A stretch of DNA of 64,000 nucleotides from Circinella umbellata. Its lineage: Eukaryota > Mucoromycota > Mucoromycetes > Mucorales > Lichtheimiaceae. Of this stretch, positions 46,378 to 57,952 are shown in pieces. How positions within the stretch are numbered: the stretch's first letter is position 1; each line of letters opens with the position of its first letter. Both the position numbers and the translations under genes were made by a program. The notes under the pieces were generated by a model. The model was not told the origin of the DNA, made no database searches, and saw nothing but the letters and a program-made list of their open reading frames with translations. Location: assembly GCA_025093555.1 (NCBI GenBank), contig JAIWNF010000067.1, forward strand, positions 1 through 64,000, in the 5' to 3' direction.

Positions 46378-48893
46378 TAAAAGTGTGGTGTGGTGGCAAA
46401 TAATGGTGATCCTGTATACCCGATCCGCCAAAATTAAAATAAAAAAGAAAGGCTTCTTAATTGTATATAATTTTTTTGGTTATTAATATCACTACATAGC
46501 ATGTTCCAAGAGAGGAAATTGGTCCGTTGTACACAGAACAACATGTTTAATTTCTCACACTTAAGCACCTGTTTTCCCCGCAACTCGTTTTCCCCATACT
46601 TTTTCTGTCATTTATAATGAATAAAAAAGTGTAACTGACTGAATCATGATAGCGGTATCTCTTGTTGTTTTGCTGTAAATAATATATGTGCAACATAGCT
46701 AACTATAACTATACGTCCTATTACAACTCTCTCGAAAATCGGATTTTTGTTTTCGAGGTTGAACAAGAGTATTACCTTTCTTCGTGGCTAATATTAAAGT
46801 TTACTTTTTTCTTCAAAAGTGAAATTCTTAATTTGTTTTATTGAGTATCATCTAATATAAAGTAGGCCATGAGAATTACTCAACGTGGCCCTTATTTTAT
46901 ATAATTATTCGTGCTACCTTACAATGCTTCTATAGCCATGTGGAATTATAATTTTTTTTTACCCCACAGATCAAGGGTTTGAAATTAACTATTCTAGCAG
47001 CTTTATTAAGTAAAAAAAAAAAAAGAACATGCTCACCTTGTTTGACTTAATCTGAGAGTTTACGAATGGCATAATAATAGTGGAGAGTACTTTTGTGTAC
47101 CATTATCTTTGCTGGTTCTTTATTTTTCCAGTTTTACCCGTCTCATCCTGTGTGGGTTAACTTCATGGAAATTGCTGAACCGCCTTGTTCAACGGTGGGT
47201 ATAATGGGTAAAGAGAACAGGTCATATGTGCTACAATGATCCTTTGTCTCTTATTGCTAACGAACAAAAAATAATGGTAAATTTGAAATTGCTATTTACT
47301 TTCCGGGAGATGGGAATCTGTAATAATCTTATCGCACATGGATCTCTTTTCCTATTCCTTTTTGTGTTTATAAACTTGGTTATTCCCTAATAAATAGCCA
47401 TCACACTTCTTTCAAAATACATAATTGACACGTACATTTATTGAATAAAAGCTTACCAGCTTGTATTTGTTAGCAGTTACTCTGTTCCATATACTATATA
47501 CCAGCTACAATTATAAATATATCATTACTAGATGAATTATGTGGTATCAATAAGCTTACACACAAGCACACATATGCTCTCTCTAATTACTAATTCTTAA
47601 AATAAGATTATACTGGTATGTAGTGCAATAATATGTCGTACGATATATTGGAGTAATTTTATAGTGTATAATCATTCTACTGGGAAAAGCATAGCGTCCT
47701 TTGTCTTGCAAAAAAAAAAAAAAAATTAAGAGAGAGAGCCAAAAAAACTCACGAGATTTCATAGCTTAAACCACATGCTATTTTTTTACAATTATAAATC
47801 CCACACACATACACCTATATGTATTACAGCGATATACATCCGCTCATACCACTTTTCCAAATTATATATTAAATTGTATCTTTATTATTTTACCCGCGTC
47901 CTATTTTTCCCATTCTCTTGAATAAAAAGTTAAAAGAGTAAATCGATAAGTTTACAACCAAAAATAAAATAAAAATGAGATGGTGATACGACTCATAATA
48001 TTAATGCGTGTGTAACAAATTATAAATGATATTCCTACTCGTTGGACAATATGTGTGGAGAGAACTAGAGAGATCAACGGCAGCAGCAGACAATCCTGAG
48101 AATATTTCATGTAATATGAATCAGGTGGTTTCCACGTTTTACGATGTGCGAAAGTACGCACGGTGCAACTTTACAAAAATCAAAAGTTCTTGACAACAAA
48201 CAGATGTTCTTTATTGCTACAGAAATCCAGTATAAGCATTATCATTTATTCTAGAAACATAAAGCCAACATGTTCCGAAATCATAAAATAAAAAAGAGGG
48301 TCATTCGGCACAATCCGGGATGAGTTGCAAATTTACGCTCTTTGTAAAAAAAAAGTTTGCGTTGTCCATCAAAAAAAAATATGTAAAGGGCTTCTTCTTC
48401 CTTTTATGGAGCATATACTAAATTGTGTTTATGTTCTTTTTTGTCAGTAATGCGATTGCTGATTTTTTTTGTTATCAAATCACCATCAGCCTGAGAAATG
48501 AGAAAATAATGGTCAGGTGTTAGCCACGTTTATATGTAGTATAACAAGGACCCTAAATATTTATTTGATCGGCTTTTTCGAGCATCGGGCAAAAAAGAAA
48601 ATGTGAGAAAAAATTTCCTCACTCAGGGACCGGGATTCGAAAAAAATTACTGAATTGTGTGTGGAGGAAAATGATTTTTTGTGGGGGAGAGAAAGTTTAC
48701 TTATAATGCTCCCCGCTTATTCGCTGGGTTTTTTTTCTTGTAACCTTTACCGCGGGATCCCACAACACTTACAAATAAAAAAGCAACAAAGGGATTCTAA
48801 TTTCCCGTTTTCTTTCCTTCTTTTCCTTTCTTTCTAATCTTAAAGCACATTAATTTATCCATCATTTATCAGTCTACTATATCATTATTTGAC
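46378..48893. other. Intergenic stretch, no gene seen
   Basis: Frames here are short and AT-driven (for example 47952-48161 and 48655-48837). It probably includes the promoter and pyrimidine-rich leader of the downstream transcription-factor gene. No repeat or RNA gene recognised. Confidence 0.5.
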
Positions 48894-50124
48894 ATGAACG
48901 ATTATAGAGAACTCAAATCAGTACCTCTTTATCATCACGAACAGGTACCTTTTCATTCCCTACCGTCGCAACCCCAACAATCTCTAACACAACCACAGCA
49001 GCAACCCCGTAAAGAAGATTCATCACCATCATCATCCGATCCTGCCAACTGTGATCTTCAAGATGTCATTTTTTATTATCAGTCACAACCCGATTTATTA
49101 CGATTAATTCTACAAAGTAAAGTTGAAGAAGATAAACGAAGAGCAGAGGAAGCTAAATTAAGAGCTAAAGAGCTTGATCTCTTAATTCTTCAGCAGCAGC
49201 AGCAGCAACAACAGCGGATGATGATAAATATGGAACCATCTCCACCGTCATCTACTTCACTAGCATCAATACCACAACCTCCTCCAATGACCCCCACTTC
49301 TTCCTCCACGCATACTACAACTTCTACAGCTTCTACACTCTCTACAACAACTGCATTACATCCACAACAACAACAACATCACGATTTCCATCAACATCAA
49401 CGTCGAACTAGTCTAGATGCAATTCTCGATAGTGCAACGAACAATAATCCAGGTACAACAACAACTGGATCAATAATACATCATAATCCCCATCAACAAC
49501 AGCATCCCATTACAACATCTACTACAACATCTACTACAACATTGGCATTAACACGAGACTCTCCTTCGGCACATCATCACCATAACCCCACTTCTGAAGA
49601 AGAAGTATTTTCTCCTGTATCATTTCAAATACCATCTTATAAGCAATCTTCATTTGTCGAACAGACAACCACATTTCCATCACCACCTATTCAACGTTAT
49701 GACCCTTATTATCCACAACGCCCACGACGACGACGTGAAATGCAAGCTATTACTAAAATTGTTGAAACAAAAGAGTATCCTTATGTCGATGGCTACTTTT
49801 GGAAAAACAATGGAAATACAATTCAAAAAAAGACAGGAAATAAAAGTGTTTACTACAAATGCTCAAATAGCGCAAAGGTGAATACATAATTAACAATTTT
49901 TCTTTTGTATACAAAAAAACATATAAACATGTATTTGTGTATATTTTTGTGCATATATTGCCGTTTATATTCATTAATATTAAACAAAATCGTGTTTCCA
50001 TTTTTTATAGGGCTGTCCCGTAAATAAGACTGTGACATGGAAAGACAATGGGGAATATTTGATAAAATATCGGGGCGAACACCTGCTCGATTGTAATAGA
50101 GTCCAACGTGTTGTTGATATGTAG
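48894..50124 (+). CDS. WRKY/GCM1-superfamily zinc-finger transcription factor
   Basis: Two exons (48894-49877 and 50011-50124) give 365 residues. A charged helix (KVEEDKRRAEEAKLRAKEL) precedes long Gln/Ser/Thr/His-rich regions typical of activation domains, then a basic patch (YPQRPRRRREMQ). The C-terminal domain begins DGYFWKNNGNTIQKKTGNK, followed by SVYYKC. It has the WRKY layout: a WRKYGQK-like strand in which the signature reads WKNNGNT, then cysteine and histidine ligands in the order C-x6-C-x21-H-x3-C (YKCSNSAKGCPV ... GEHLLDC). The intron falls between the two cysteines. The plant-type WRKYGQK residues that read the W-box are largely replaced, so DNA specificity must differ. FLYWCH is the main alternative family. 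Nuclear location is inferred. Confidence 0.75.
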
Positions 50125-52343
50125 ATATTGTAGCTAAACAACCAAAATACCATTTGAATTTTCATATATACAATCTTCCCATTTCTCTATATTTCTCTAT
50201 ATATCGTTCTCCTTTATCCTCCTCTTATTCCTTTTTTCTCTTTCGCATACGTTTTTCCTTATTTATTACTGTATTGTTACTCTCGCTTTTACATATGTAC
50301 ACTATTATTTTATCATATTTTATATTGTTTCTTCTCTTATTTTACTATCTTAGATGTATTTCTACACATATATACATATTATATATTATACCTAAAGACA
50401 AATCATGAAACCAAACCCAAACATGCTGGATTAAAAAAAATGTACGACTTTATGCCAACCTCAAATGTTTTTACACAAATTTTACTTTATTGAGACAAAA
50501 AAAAGGGTCTTTGTTTCCTATTTTTACAAATTGGTCGGTTGCCAGCGTAATAAATTTATTGTACATGTGAATGAAAAGGAAGTTTACGGAGAGGGGATTT
50601 GCCTAACTACCGCCTTGGTGTAACCCTATCCTTAGGTAATACAGTTGAGTTTGATTGGATGGGAATAATCGGTACCTGCCTTTTTCGTTTATAACCTAGA
50701 GTTTTTTATTTATATTCTGGCAGTCTTGACAGGCTTCCCTCCTCCACCTTTGCAATATAATTTGTCACCCCATTCTTTATAATAAAAGCGGGGCACCACA
50801 ACACTTGAGGATTTAGGAATGAATTTGAGCAAACCTTACTAAACGATATTCCGATCCATAAAAAAAACTCCTATCGTTTTAATGAAAGAAATTTTTACTC
50901 TATGATTGTTCTTGCCTGGTAATAGTAATAATAATAAAAATATCGCTTAATGTTACTAACTTTTTTACGTATCTAAATTTAATCTTTGGGGGACCAATTT
51001 TATTCTTATTTTCAATTTTCATGAGATCTTAGTGCTTATCGCGTAATTTTTTTTTGATCTGCATATTTTTCATCAATTCAAGATTTATAATTATCACCAT
51101 GTTTTTTGTTAAGGTGTATTCTGACTTAAACCGTCAAAATATGGGGAGGGATAAGAATTGACAAAAAATTGTCAGAAATGCAGCTACGTATAAACTTTTT
51201 GAGCCGTAATATATGTTAACTTAGGTATTCTTAAGAGATGTTACGGAACAGGTTTTAAAGAAAATGATTTTCCATTGAGATTTGTCGCTTCAAAGTTTTG
51301 TTAAAATATGCTTTTTTACCAAGTAATGCCAATATTTCGAGAAAGGGATAAGCAGTGTGTAACCTATAAAAGTGGGTTACATAAGGTTCGTGTTCTGGAT
51401 TATATGTAGCTCCTAACTTTTACTTTGGTATTCTTTTTTCCACTCAATAAAAAAAATAGATATAAGAACAACAATACAACTTGAAAAGTAGTTGTCTTTA
51501 AATATTACTTAGATGTAGATACTATCATCTATATATATCAAAAAAGATTCAAATAATTCTAGACTCTTGTTGAATAGCTACGAAGTAAAATTATAATCCC
51601 ATCCACCATTTTTTTATAAAGATAAAATAAAACCAGGTTCTGGTAGAAAATACTGTTGAAATAACTGAAATAACAAATGGTACTATGAAACCAAGCAATA
51701 GAAAAGGAGAAAAAATAAGGGGAGTAACTGCCTACTTCTCAATAGTGTATACACATACACTATCATCTCTCTTCATCTTTTTTTTTGGTAAAATATATAG
51801 TATTTCACTGGCTTATCAATGCATGCAGAATTTGATGTCTCATTGGTGGCAATATTATTACCTGTCGACGTTTAAATTATCTTAATTTTCGAAAAATGAC
51901 GGTTTAAAATATAATGTTTGGTGGAACTAAATCCATTTCGTAGACCACCCCAATACAAAAGTTTCAGAGACGAGTATAATTGTTAGACAATTAGTGTAAT
52001 CTTTATAGAACAGGTGTAATTATTAGGAACCTAATCAAAAAATAACCATGGTCACCATTGTACACTACATCCACTTTTTTCACCCCGTCCACCCCGTCCA
52101 TATTTTTTGCTCCATTTATCCCACTTTTCAAGGAACCAAACTTGTTCACACAAAACGGGATCGAAAGAATAAGAGGTTACGCCACTGACTCCTTCGCTCT
52201 ATAGCGTTCAATTTTGTGTTCTTCTGAACCAAGTGATGATGTAGTTGATTACACAATCCTAGTAATATTTTATTTCCTGACTTTAGAGTGATATTACAAT
52301 CAAGTAACACTTTACTGCAGGTGAATTAGGTTCGCTTGATAAA
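50125..52343. other. Gene-poor interval with a dispersed repeat
   Basis: No credible gene. The segment 51125-51315 resembles 18324-18515. The motif TTAAACCGTCA at 51126 recurs inverted (TGACGGTTTAA) at about 51897-51907, so a small inverted-repeat element of about 780 bp is possible but weakly supported. Confidence 0.5.
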
Positions 52344-52583
52344 CTAGGGTACGCGAGAGGGCAATGTTGTCTGAGGGTATAATTTATAACGATGCGGAGA
52401 CTCTTCAATTTTGACTTTTGCAACGATGAATGGTTCCGTAGGGTTATTTTCTAGGTAGCAAATGTCGACGTCTTCAAGATCAGCGAGCCATCTTTCGCAT
52501 TTCAACTCGTTTTCAGTATTGATAGATTCGCCATAAAGTATACAAGCTGCTTGTGAACGTGTAATTGCTGTTGAAATTTCCAT
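52344..52583 (-). CDS. Small unknown ORF
   Basis: A 79-residue frame starts MEISTAITRSQAACIL and ends TTLPSRVP. Composition is unlike the surrounding AT-driven frames: Glu/Asp-rich with Cys, Trp and Pro. A TATAAA-like motif on the minus strand about 125 bp upstream could serve as promoter. No domain is recognised and no introns are needed. It could be a small host gene or the remnant of a larger one. Confidence 0.4.
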   Translation of the reverse strand: MEISTAITRSQAACILYGESINTENELKCERWLADLEDVDICYLENNPTEPFIVAKVKIEESPHRYKLYPQTTLPSRVP

Positions 52584-53365
52584 TATTTCTTGTGTAGAGT
52601 TGATGTATGGTTGTTGTGGCTAATGGTAGCCGAAAAGTTCAAGTATTTCAACCTTAATTTTCGTATTGAAAGATGAAGAGGCTCAAAAATTTGGACTTCA
52701 CTAGCTTTTATAAATCAGCAACACCGTAAAAACCCTCCCAATTAAAATTTTCACTTTACACAAATAAATAGACTACCTCTCTCTCTTTAACTTCTTATTT
52801 TGCTTAGAAAGTATGTCATAGATTTCTTTTTTTTATATTACCAGTATTCAATATCATTAATAAAATCGTGTAAAAGCTTTTCTGTTTCTACCAAAATTAA
52901 TAAGACTCAGATCAGGGAGACGAAAAGTCCTCCCATCTCTTCACCATCCCTTACCCCCAAGACTGATTCCTGTATGTGGTTGCCATACTACTCTATCTTC
53001 TCAACTCTTAATTGTATCCATGATAAAAAAAAACAACTATTATTTGACCAAAACATAGTATAAAGTTATATGCGAGTTAAAGTAAATATTGCCATTATGG
53101 GTGATGAAAGAGAATATTAGTCTGTTACTAACTTGGTATAATTCGTGGAGCAGTATTAACATCGGGTTGTTTTTCATTTTCATCACACTTTTCTTATACA
53201 AGATTTTTTTTTCATTAAAATATAACAAATGTTGGAATAAATGGAATCCGGATACATGAATAATATCAATAACTTGTTGACCGCTAGATTCATTATCATA
53301 TAATAAACGCTCTTTCTTTTTATAATAACATCATAGTAAATCAGTACGTAACACTATATAAATAC
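52584..53365. other. Intergenic, possible remnant sequence
   Basis: No gene is supported. On the minus strand near 53175-53110 a short frame (KCDENEKQPDVNTAPRIIP) has protein-like composition and might belong to the decayed GTPase upstream. Confidence 0.35.
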
Positions 53366-53470
53366 CTTAATCAGCAGTATCAAGAGCTTCCAAAACACAA
53401 GGCTGCTCATCAATGACAACTTGTTTAGATAAGATTCTTCAATAGTTGACTCGTAAGTCCAAATCCATTT
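53366..53470 (-). pseudogene. Ras GTPase pseudogene fragment
   Basis: On the minus strand one frame reads TYESTIEESYL and the next, after a one-base shift, KQVVIDEQPCVLEALDTAD followed by a stop. Together they match the effector loop and switch II approach of Ras (consensus TYDPTIEDSYRKQ, then VVIDG..CLLDILDTAG). The P-loop exon and downstream G4/G5 motifs were not found nearby. It is a short decayed copy of a Ras-like gene. Confidence 0.6.
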
Positions 53471-54146
53471 AAGGACGCTAGCATTTCATGTCATTGAAAA
53501 AAAAGCTTTTAACATAACATCTTTGATACAGAATAAGTTTTTGCCTCTAAATAGTGATGATAATGATGAATCACAAATGAAATACTCAAAGTGATAAGCT
53601 TATGTATTTGATAAATTAAATAATATTATAATAACAATTGTTGATATACTGGATAGATAGATAGATAATAATAATTTACCAACAAAATGATTCAAATATA
53701 ACTATTATGGGTACCTTTCTCACTCCTCCAACTTTTAACATGACAATCTTATAGAGCATAATATTTTTTCGATAGCTATAGCACAGGACGGCTTCAAAAA
53801 AAAATGAAGAGTTATTCAAACGTGATAGAAATTGAAAAAGGAAAGAGAATAATAATAGTAATCTAAAGAAAAAAAAGCTTTAAACAATTTAGCAATGTAG
53901 CTAGTAGGGCCTCTGACTAGCCTCCCAAAAAAAATATAAATATTGGCCATCATAAAATAATATCATTTATTTTCATTATAAACAATGTATAAAATAATAA
54001 TAAAAAAAAATAAAAGAGTAAATTCTATATAACAAAAGTATATAAAATAAACAATATAAATTAAACTGTAAAAAAAAGTGGCTTACTTCCTTATCCATCC
54101 ATTATCCTACTCCAACTTATACATTGCATAATTGACTACAATTTTT
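53471..54146. other. Intergenic, no gene seen
   Basis: A/T-rich stretch with GATA-type microsatellite (53650-53672) and oligo-A runs. Confidence 0.5.
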
Positions 54147-55045
54147 TTAGATAGATCGGTGTGGAAGTTTTGGACAACAGTCAAATGATGCTAATTGTTC
54201 AGGTGTTTTAAGAATATCGTTTCGTCGGTACACTTCGTACTTTCCTACATCTTGGAAACGATCCACGATAATACCTTCCAGGGATTTATAATTTCTATGA
54301 GAGGTTGTGTCAGCGTCAGTGCTAGTGTGTGTGTTTATCAATAAATAACTATGGCATAAAGACGTACTTTACCAAAAGTAAGGTATCATGTGGATCAGTT
54401 GATAAAGCTGCGTAATCAACAATTACAAGGCAAACCTGTTTGGTTGTTGACGATAAGTACGTCAACAAAGCTTAAGCAAACAAAGTATGAATAGATTGTA
54501 TCATAATCTCTCTAGATTCCCCATTCTTTTAAAACTTGCATTGTGTGTTTCCAACGCAACCGCTTATGTCCGTATAGTCTTTATCTGTTGTCATATCTCT
54601 TGCTGCAATGGGGCTTTTAGAACAAGTACTTGGTGATACATAAACGTCTGTCACTTGGGAGCGTGATTGCAAGCATGAAATCATATTTTTAATATTTTCT
54701 TTTAATTCATCGTCTGATATTTCGGTGGGACTTTTTCTTGCATAACCAATCACATCAAAACCATCCATCTTGAGACGTTTTATATATTCTTCATAACGAT
54801 ACTGATAATTGCTGATGTTTTGTGCTAAAAAGGCTTCATCTATTATGTCAGTGCACAGCTTCCTTCAGTCAATAAATTATATTAGCACCATATTACCTCT
54901 ATCATGGGGTTTCATCACATAAAGGATCTTTCGCTCAACTCGTCCTTCTTTGCTTCTCTTTCTTGATATCTCCGCCTTCAAATATCGCGCCTTGACTTTT
55001 TTGGCAAAGTTTGTAAAAGTTCCAAGTTTATTATTCTTGTATAAA
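54147..55045 (-). CDS. IS607-like serine recombinase/transposase (partial or divergent)
   Basis: Four probable exons on the minus strand: about 55045-54893 (KKVKARYLKAEISRKRS ... YVMKPHDR), about 54863-54540 (DEAFLAQNISNYQYRYEEYI ... DGFDVIGYARKSPTEISDDE), about 54460-54373 (TYLSSTTKQVCLVIVDYAAL), and 54292-54147 (YKSLEGIIVDRFQDVGKYEV ... PKLPHRSI, stop). The resolvase N-terminal fold is indicated by GYARKS, whose Ser matches the catalytic position of serine recombinases, then VTDVYVSPS and VIVDYAALSTD. IS607-type enzymes of this kind have been described in eukaryotes, mucoralean fungi included. The start and the join 54540/54460 are uncertain. No accompanying TnpB-like frame is visible nearby. 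Confidence 0.6.
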
Positions 55046-57952
55046 GTGGTATACTGTACTATTTATATCTATAAAAAAAATTCACTTTATCACTTTATAT
55101 ATGTATTTCTTGAGCGGTAAAAAAGTGATTATAACTCTGTATACTGAACAGTAAATAGTGAGAGTTTTTTGTATCGTATCATTGTCACCATGTCATATGA
55201 ATTCAGTTTTATTTCAGGTCATCATACGAGCTCCTATCCTTATTATAGCCAAACCCCCCAAGACAGGACCTTATGCATATTCACCCACAATAAAAATAGA
55301 CTGATCTTGATTAAAAAGATACTGATCCGAAGGCTCTGCCATAATATTTTATTATTTATAAATTATTGACTTGCATACATTACTCTACTCGAAGAATGAA
55401 TTAAAAAAGTAATTTATATTTAGGAATGAAAACATATTATAACGACACGAAAAAAGAAACGAGATAAATTTGAGTATTATCATGATACAGTAGGAATTTA
55501 CTCAGATTTAAATATTTTGAAGGTACAAGAATATCAATAAAAAAAGTTCTGTGCACATAAGATATATAGCGATTAGAATGAAAAAAAAAAGACTTGTAGG
55601 AGAAGCATGATATTATAGCTTATATAGGTACAACAGTAACAATTAATAAACCCTGGTTAGGTACAAGCTGCTTTCGAATAATTCAAAAAGGATCCATGGT
55701 CATGCCAAAACTCCAACATACATAGTATCGAAGGAACAGAGAAAATTCATTAGATCAGTTCCATTAAGTATTATGTCTGCTGTTGTTATATATACAAACC
55801 CTTAACAATAATTAAAGCAATTATATAAGTATTTTCTCGTTGTATTGCACTTAAATTCGTATCGTCCCTATCGAATGCTTATGCAATTTATTTCGCAATC
55901 ATCAACCCACAGACTTTTCTGCTTAAGCCATATTTTTCTTTGTTATTATTATTATTATGGTTGTGCTCTCGACCATAACGCTTGATAAAATAAATCCCTG
56001 CTATAACATCAACTTATTATAGCTTCAGTACCGCTTCATCGTATGTGTAAAACTATGAAGGGTTGTTGTTTATAAAAAAAATCAATCATAAACATTATTT
56101 TTGCTTATATAAGTATTACTATATATGATACCTCAATATAACAGATATGACTTCACATTTCTGAAGTGAAACGCAAGGGCATTTGATTATATCTATCTTA
56201 TGTTTTCATCCCGATCAATAAACGCAATGATTCTATTTTGGTTAGATATACTCATTAAAAAGATTTCTATAAACAATTTAGATACCTCTTCGTTCACCAC
56301 TTCTCAGGTTTTATTTTCTGATAAAAGCAAGATAGGTCGTAAGAACAAGTAGTGTTATGGACGCCGTGATTCATACTGCTCTTGGGTACATGTAGATGTG
56401 ACATCCAAGAAGACCAAAAGAAAAATCAATAAGACCCAAAACTACGCGAGCGGATGTATGTATGCGCTGGTTGTTCAGCAAATAATTCAACACTTCTAAA
56501 ATTTTTGTAGTAATTAAATTAAGTAATATTGTAAATAGTGTTTCTTTAACAGGAGGTGATATATGTTGAACGAGCATTCGTGTTAAAAAAAGGCTAACGA
56601 GACTTTGCTGCTTATGCTGATTTGGATTTCTCCATTTAAATATGATAAGACTTGTATTTTCTCGCTTTTCAAAGAAAAAATATTTTTAATCGCATTATTG
56701 CTGTTTTTGTGGTAAACGTATGTTGTGTCTGTATTCTATAAAACATCACTTCCTTTGTTTTAAAAGGTATCTAGCATGTGTTAATTAAATGATGACTCTT
56801 TTATTTTGATTTTGATCAAGTAGTCTAGAAAGATGACTTACTTCTGAACAATTATATACTGACCTTTTTTCTTTATTTTACGAATAACTACGACTTTCTA
56901 CGTAGAGTAGATAGTGAGATTAATGTAGTCGCTTTATTGAATCAGAAAGAATTTCAATGGATTGAAAAACTAACTCGAACAATATAATTTTACATTTTTG
57001 GTGTCTCTCTTTTTTTTTCTTATAAAAGTATCATCTAATATCATTAATAATAATAATTCTGTAGTTATAACTTTCGACTATTATTTCTACTACGAATTGT
57101 GTTGATCAATCAGTACTTCTACAAAAGTTTAATACATAATTATATTTCAGGAGAGAGAGACCAGTTTTATGGTATTACTATGTGCTATTTCTTTATTAAA
57201 GATGTGAATACAACTTTAGCCACAAAAAGCTTTATGGATCTTTTGGTGATTATGGACAATAATACAACCGACGTACCGAGCCCATTAGGTAAAAAACATC
57301 GTGAGGTCAGATATTTTTTCTACAAATCTTGATGTAGATTGGCAGATTAATGACTGCAAACTAAATGTGGTGCGTGAGATAATTTAACAATACGTATATT
57401 CTCTTTTTATCAAAGTATTCTTTTGTATAGATAAATATAGCTAATATAGAAAAACTTTATAATTGTTTAGACAAATAAGCACCGCAACAGGAAGATGAAT
57501 TTAATGAAGTATTCTATACACACAAAAGTACTATTATTATTGTATAGATTATTGAAACAATAAAAGTAACTAATCATTCAGCATTTTATGATTCGTAACT
57601 TATAATTTAATTATAATTTTTATATTTAAAAGAATCGGTGTTAGTGTTTTGTACAAAATATGTTAACTAACACTTCTCATTGGAAAGAATAGTGAATCAT
57701 TCAACCTTTTACGTATATATAAACATTAACTTATTGATAAAGCATGAAGCATACTATAATTCATTCTACCACAATAATATAATTTATTTTTTTCATTGAT
57801 AATAAATAACAAGTAATAATGCATAAAATAGTTTTATACTCAGATTAGACAGTTAAAAAAAAGCCACCCCAAGTTGGGAAAATTGATTCAACTTTTTTTT
57901 TTTATTAAAGCACTCGATCGATCCATAACCTTTTGTTTTATTATATTCGGTC
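55046..57952. other. Gene-poor interval with one possible exon
   Basis: Mostly AT-driven sequence. A protein-like frame at about 57153-57312 (RDQFYGITMCYFFIKDVNTT, then LGKKHREVR) follows a TTTCAG acceptor and may be a remnant exon; no domain is recognised. A minus-strand frame at 56371-56577 is hydrophobic and probably fortuitous. The last 250 bp contain the RRP5 promoter. Confidence 0.45.

Noticed and set aside
51125..51907. Small DNA transposon with TTAAACCGTCA ends
   Set aside because: Only 11 matching terminal bases and no target duplication; kept as a repeat note only.
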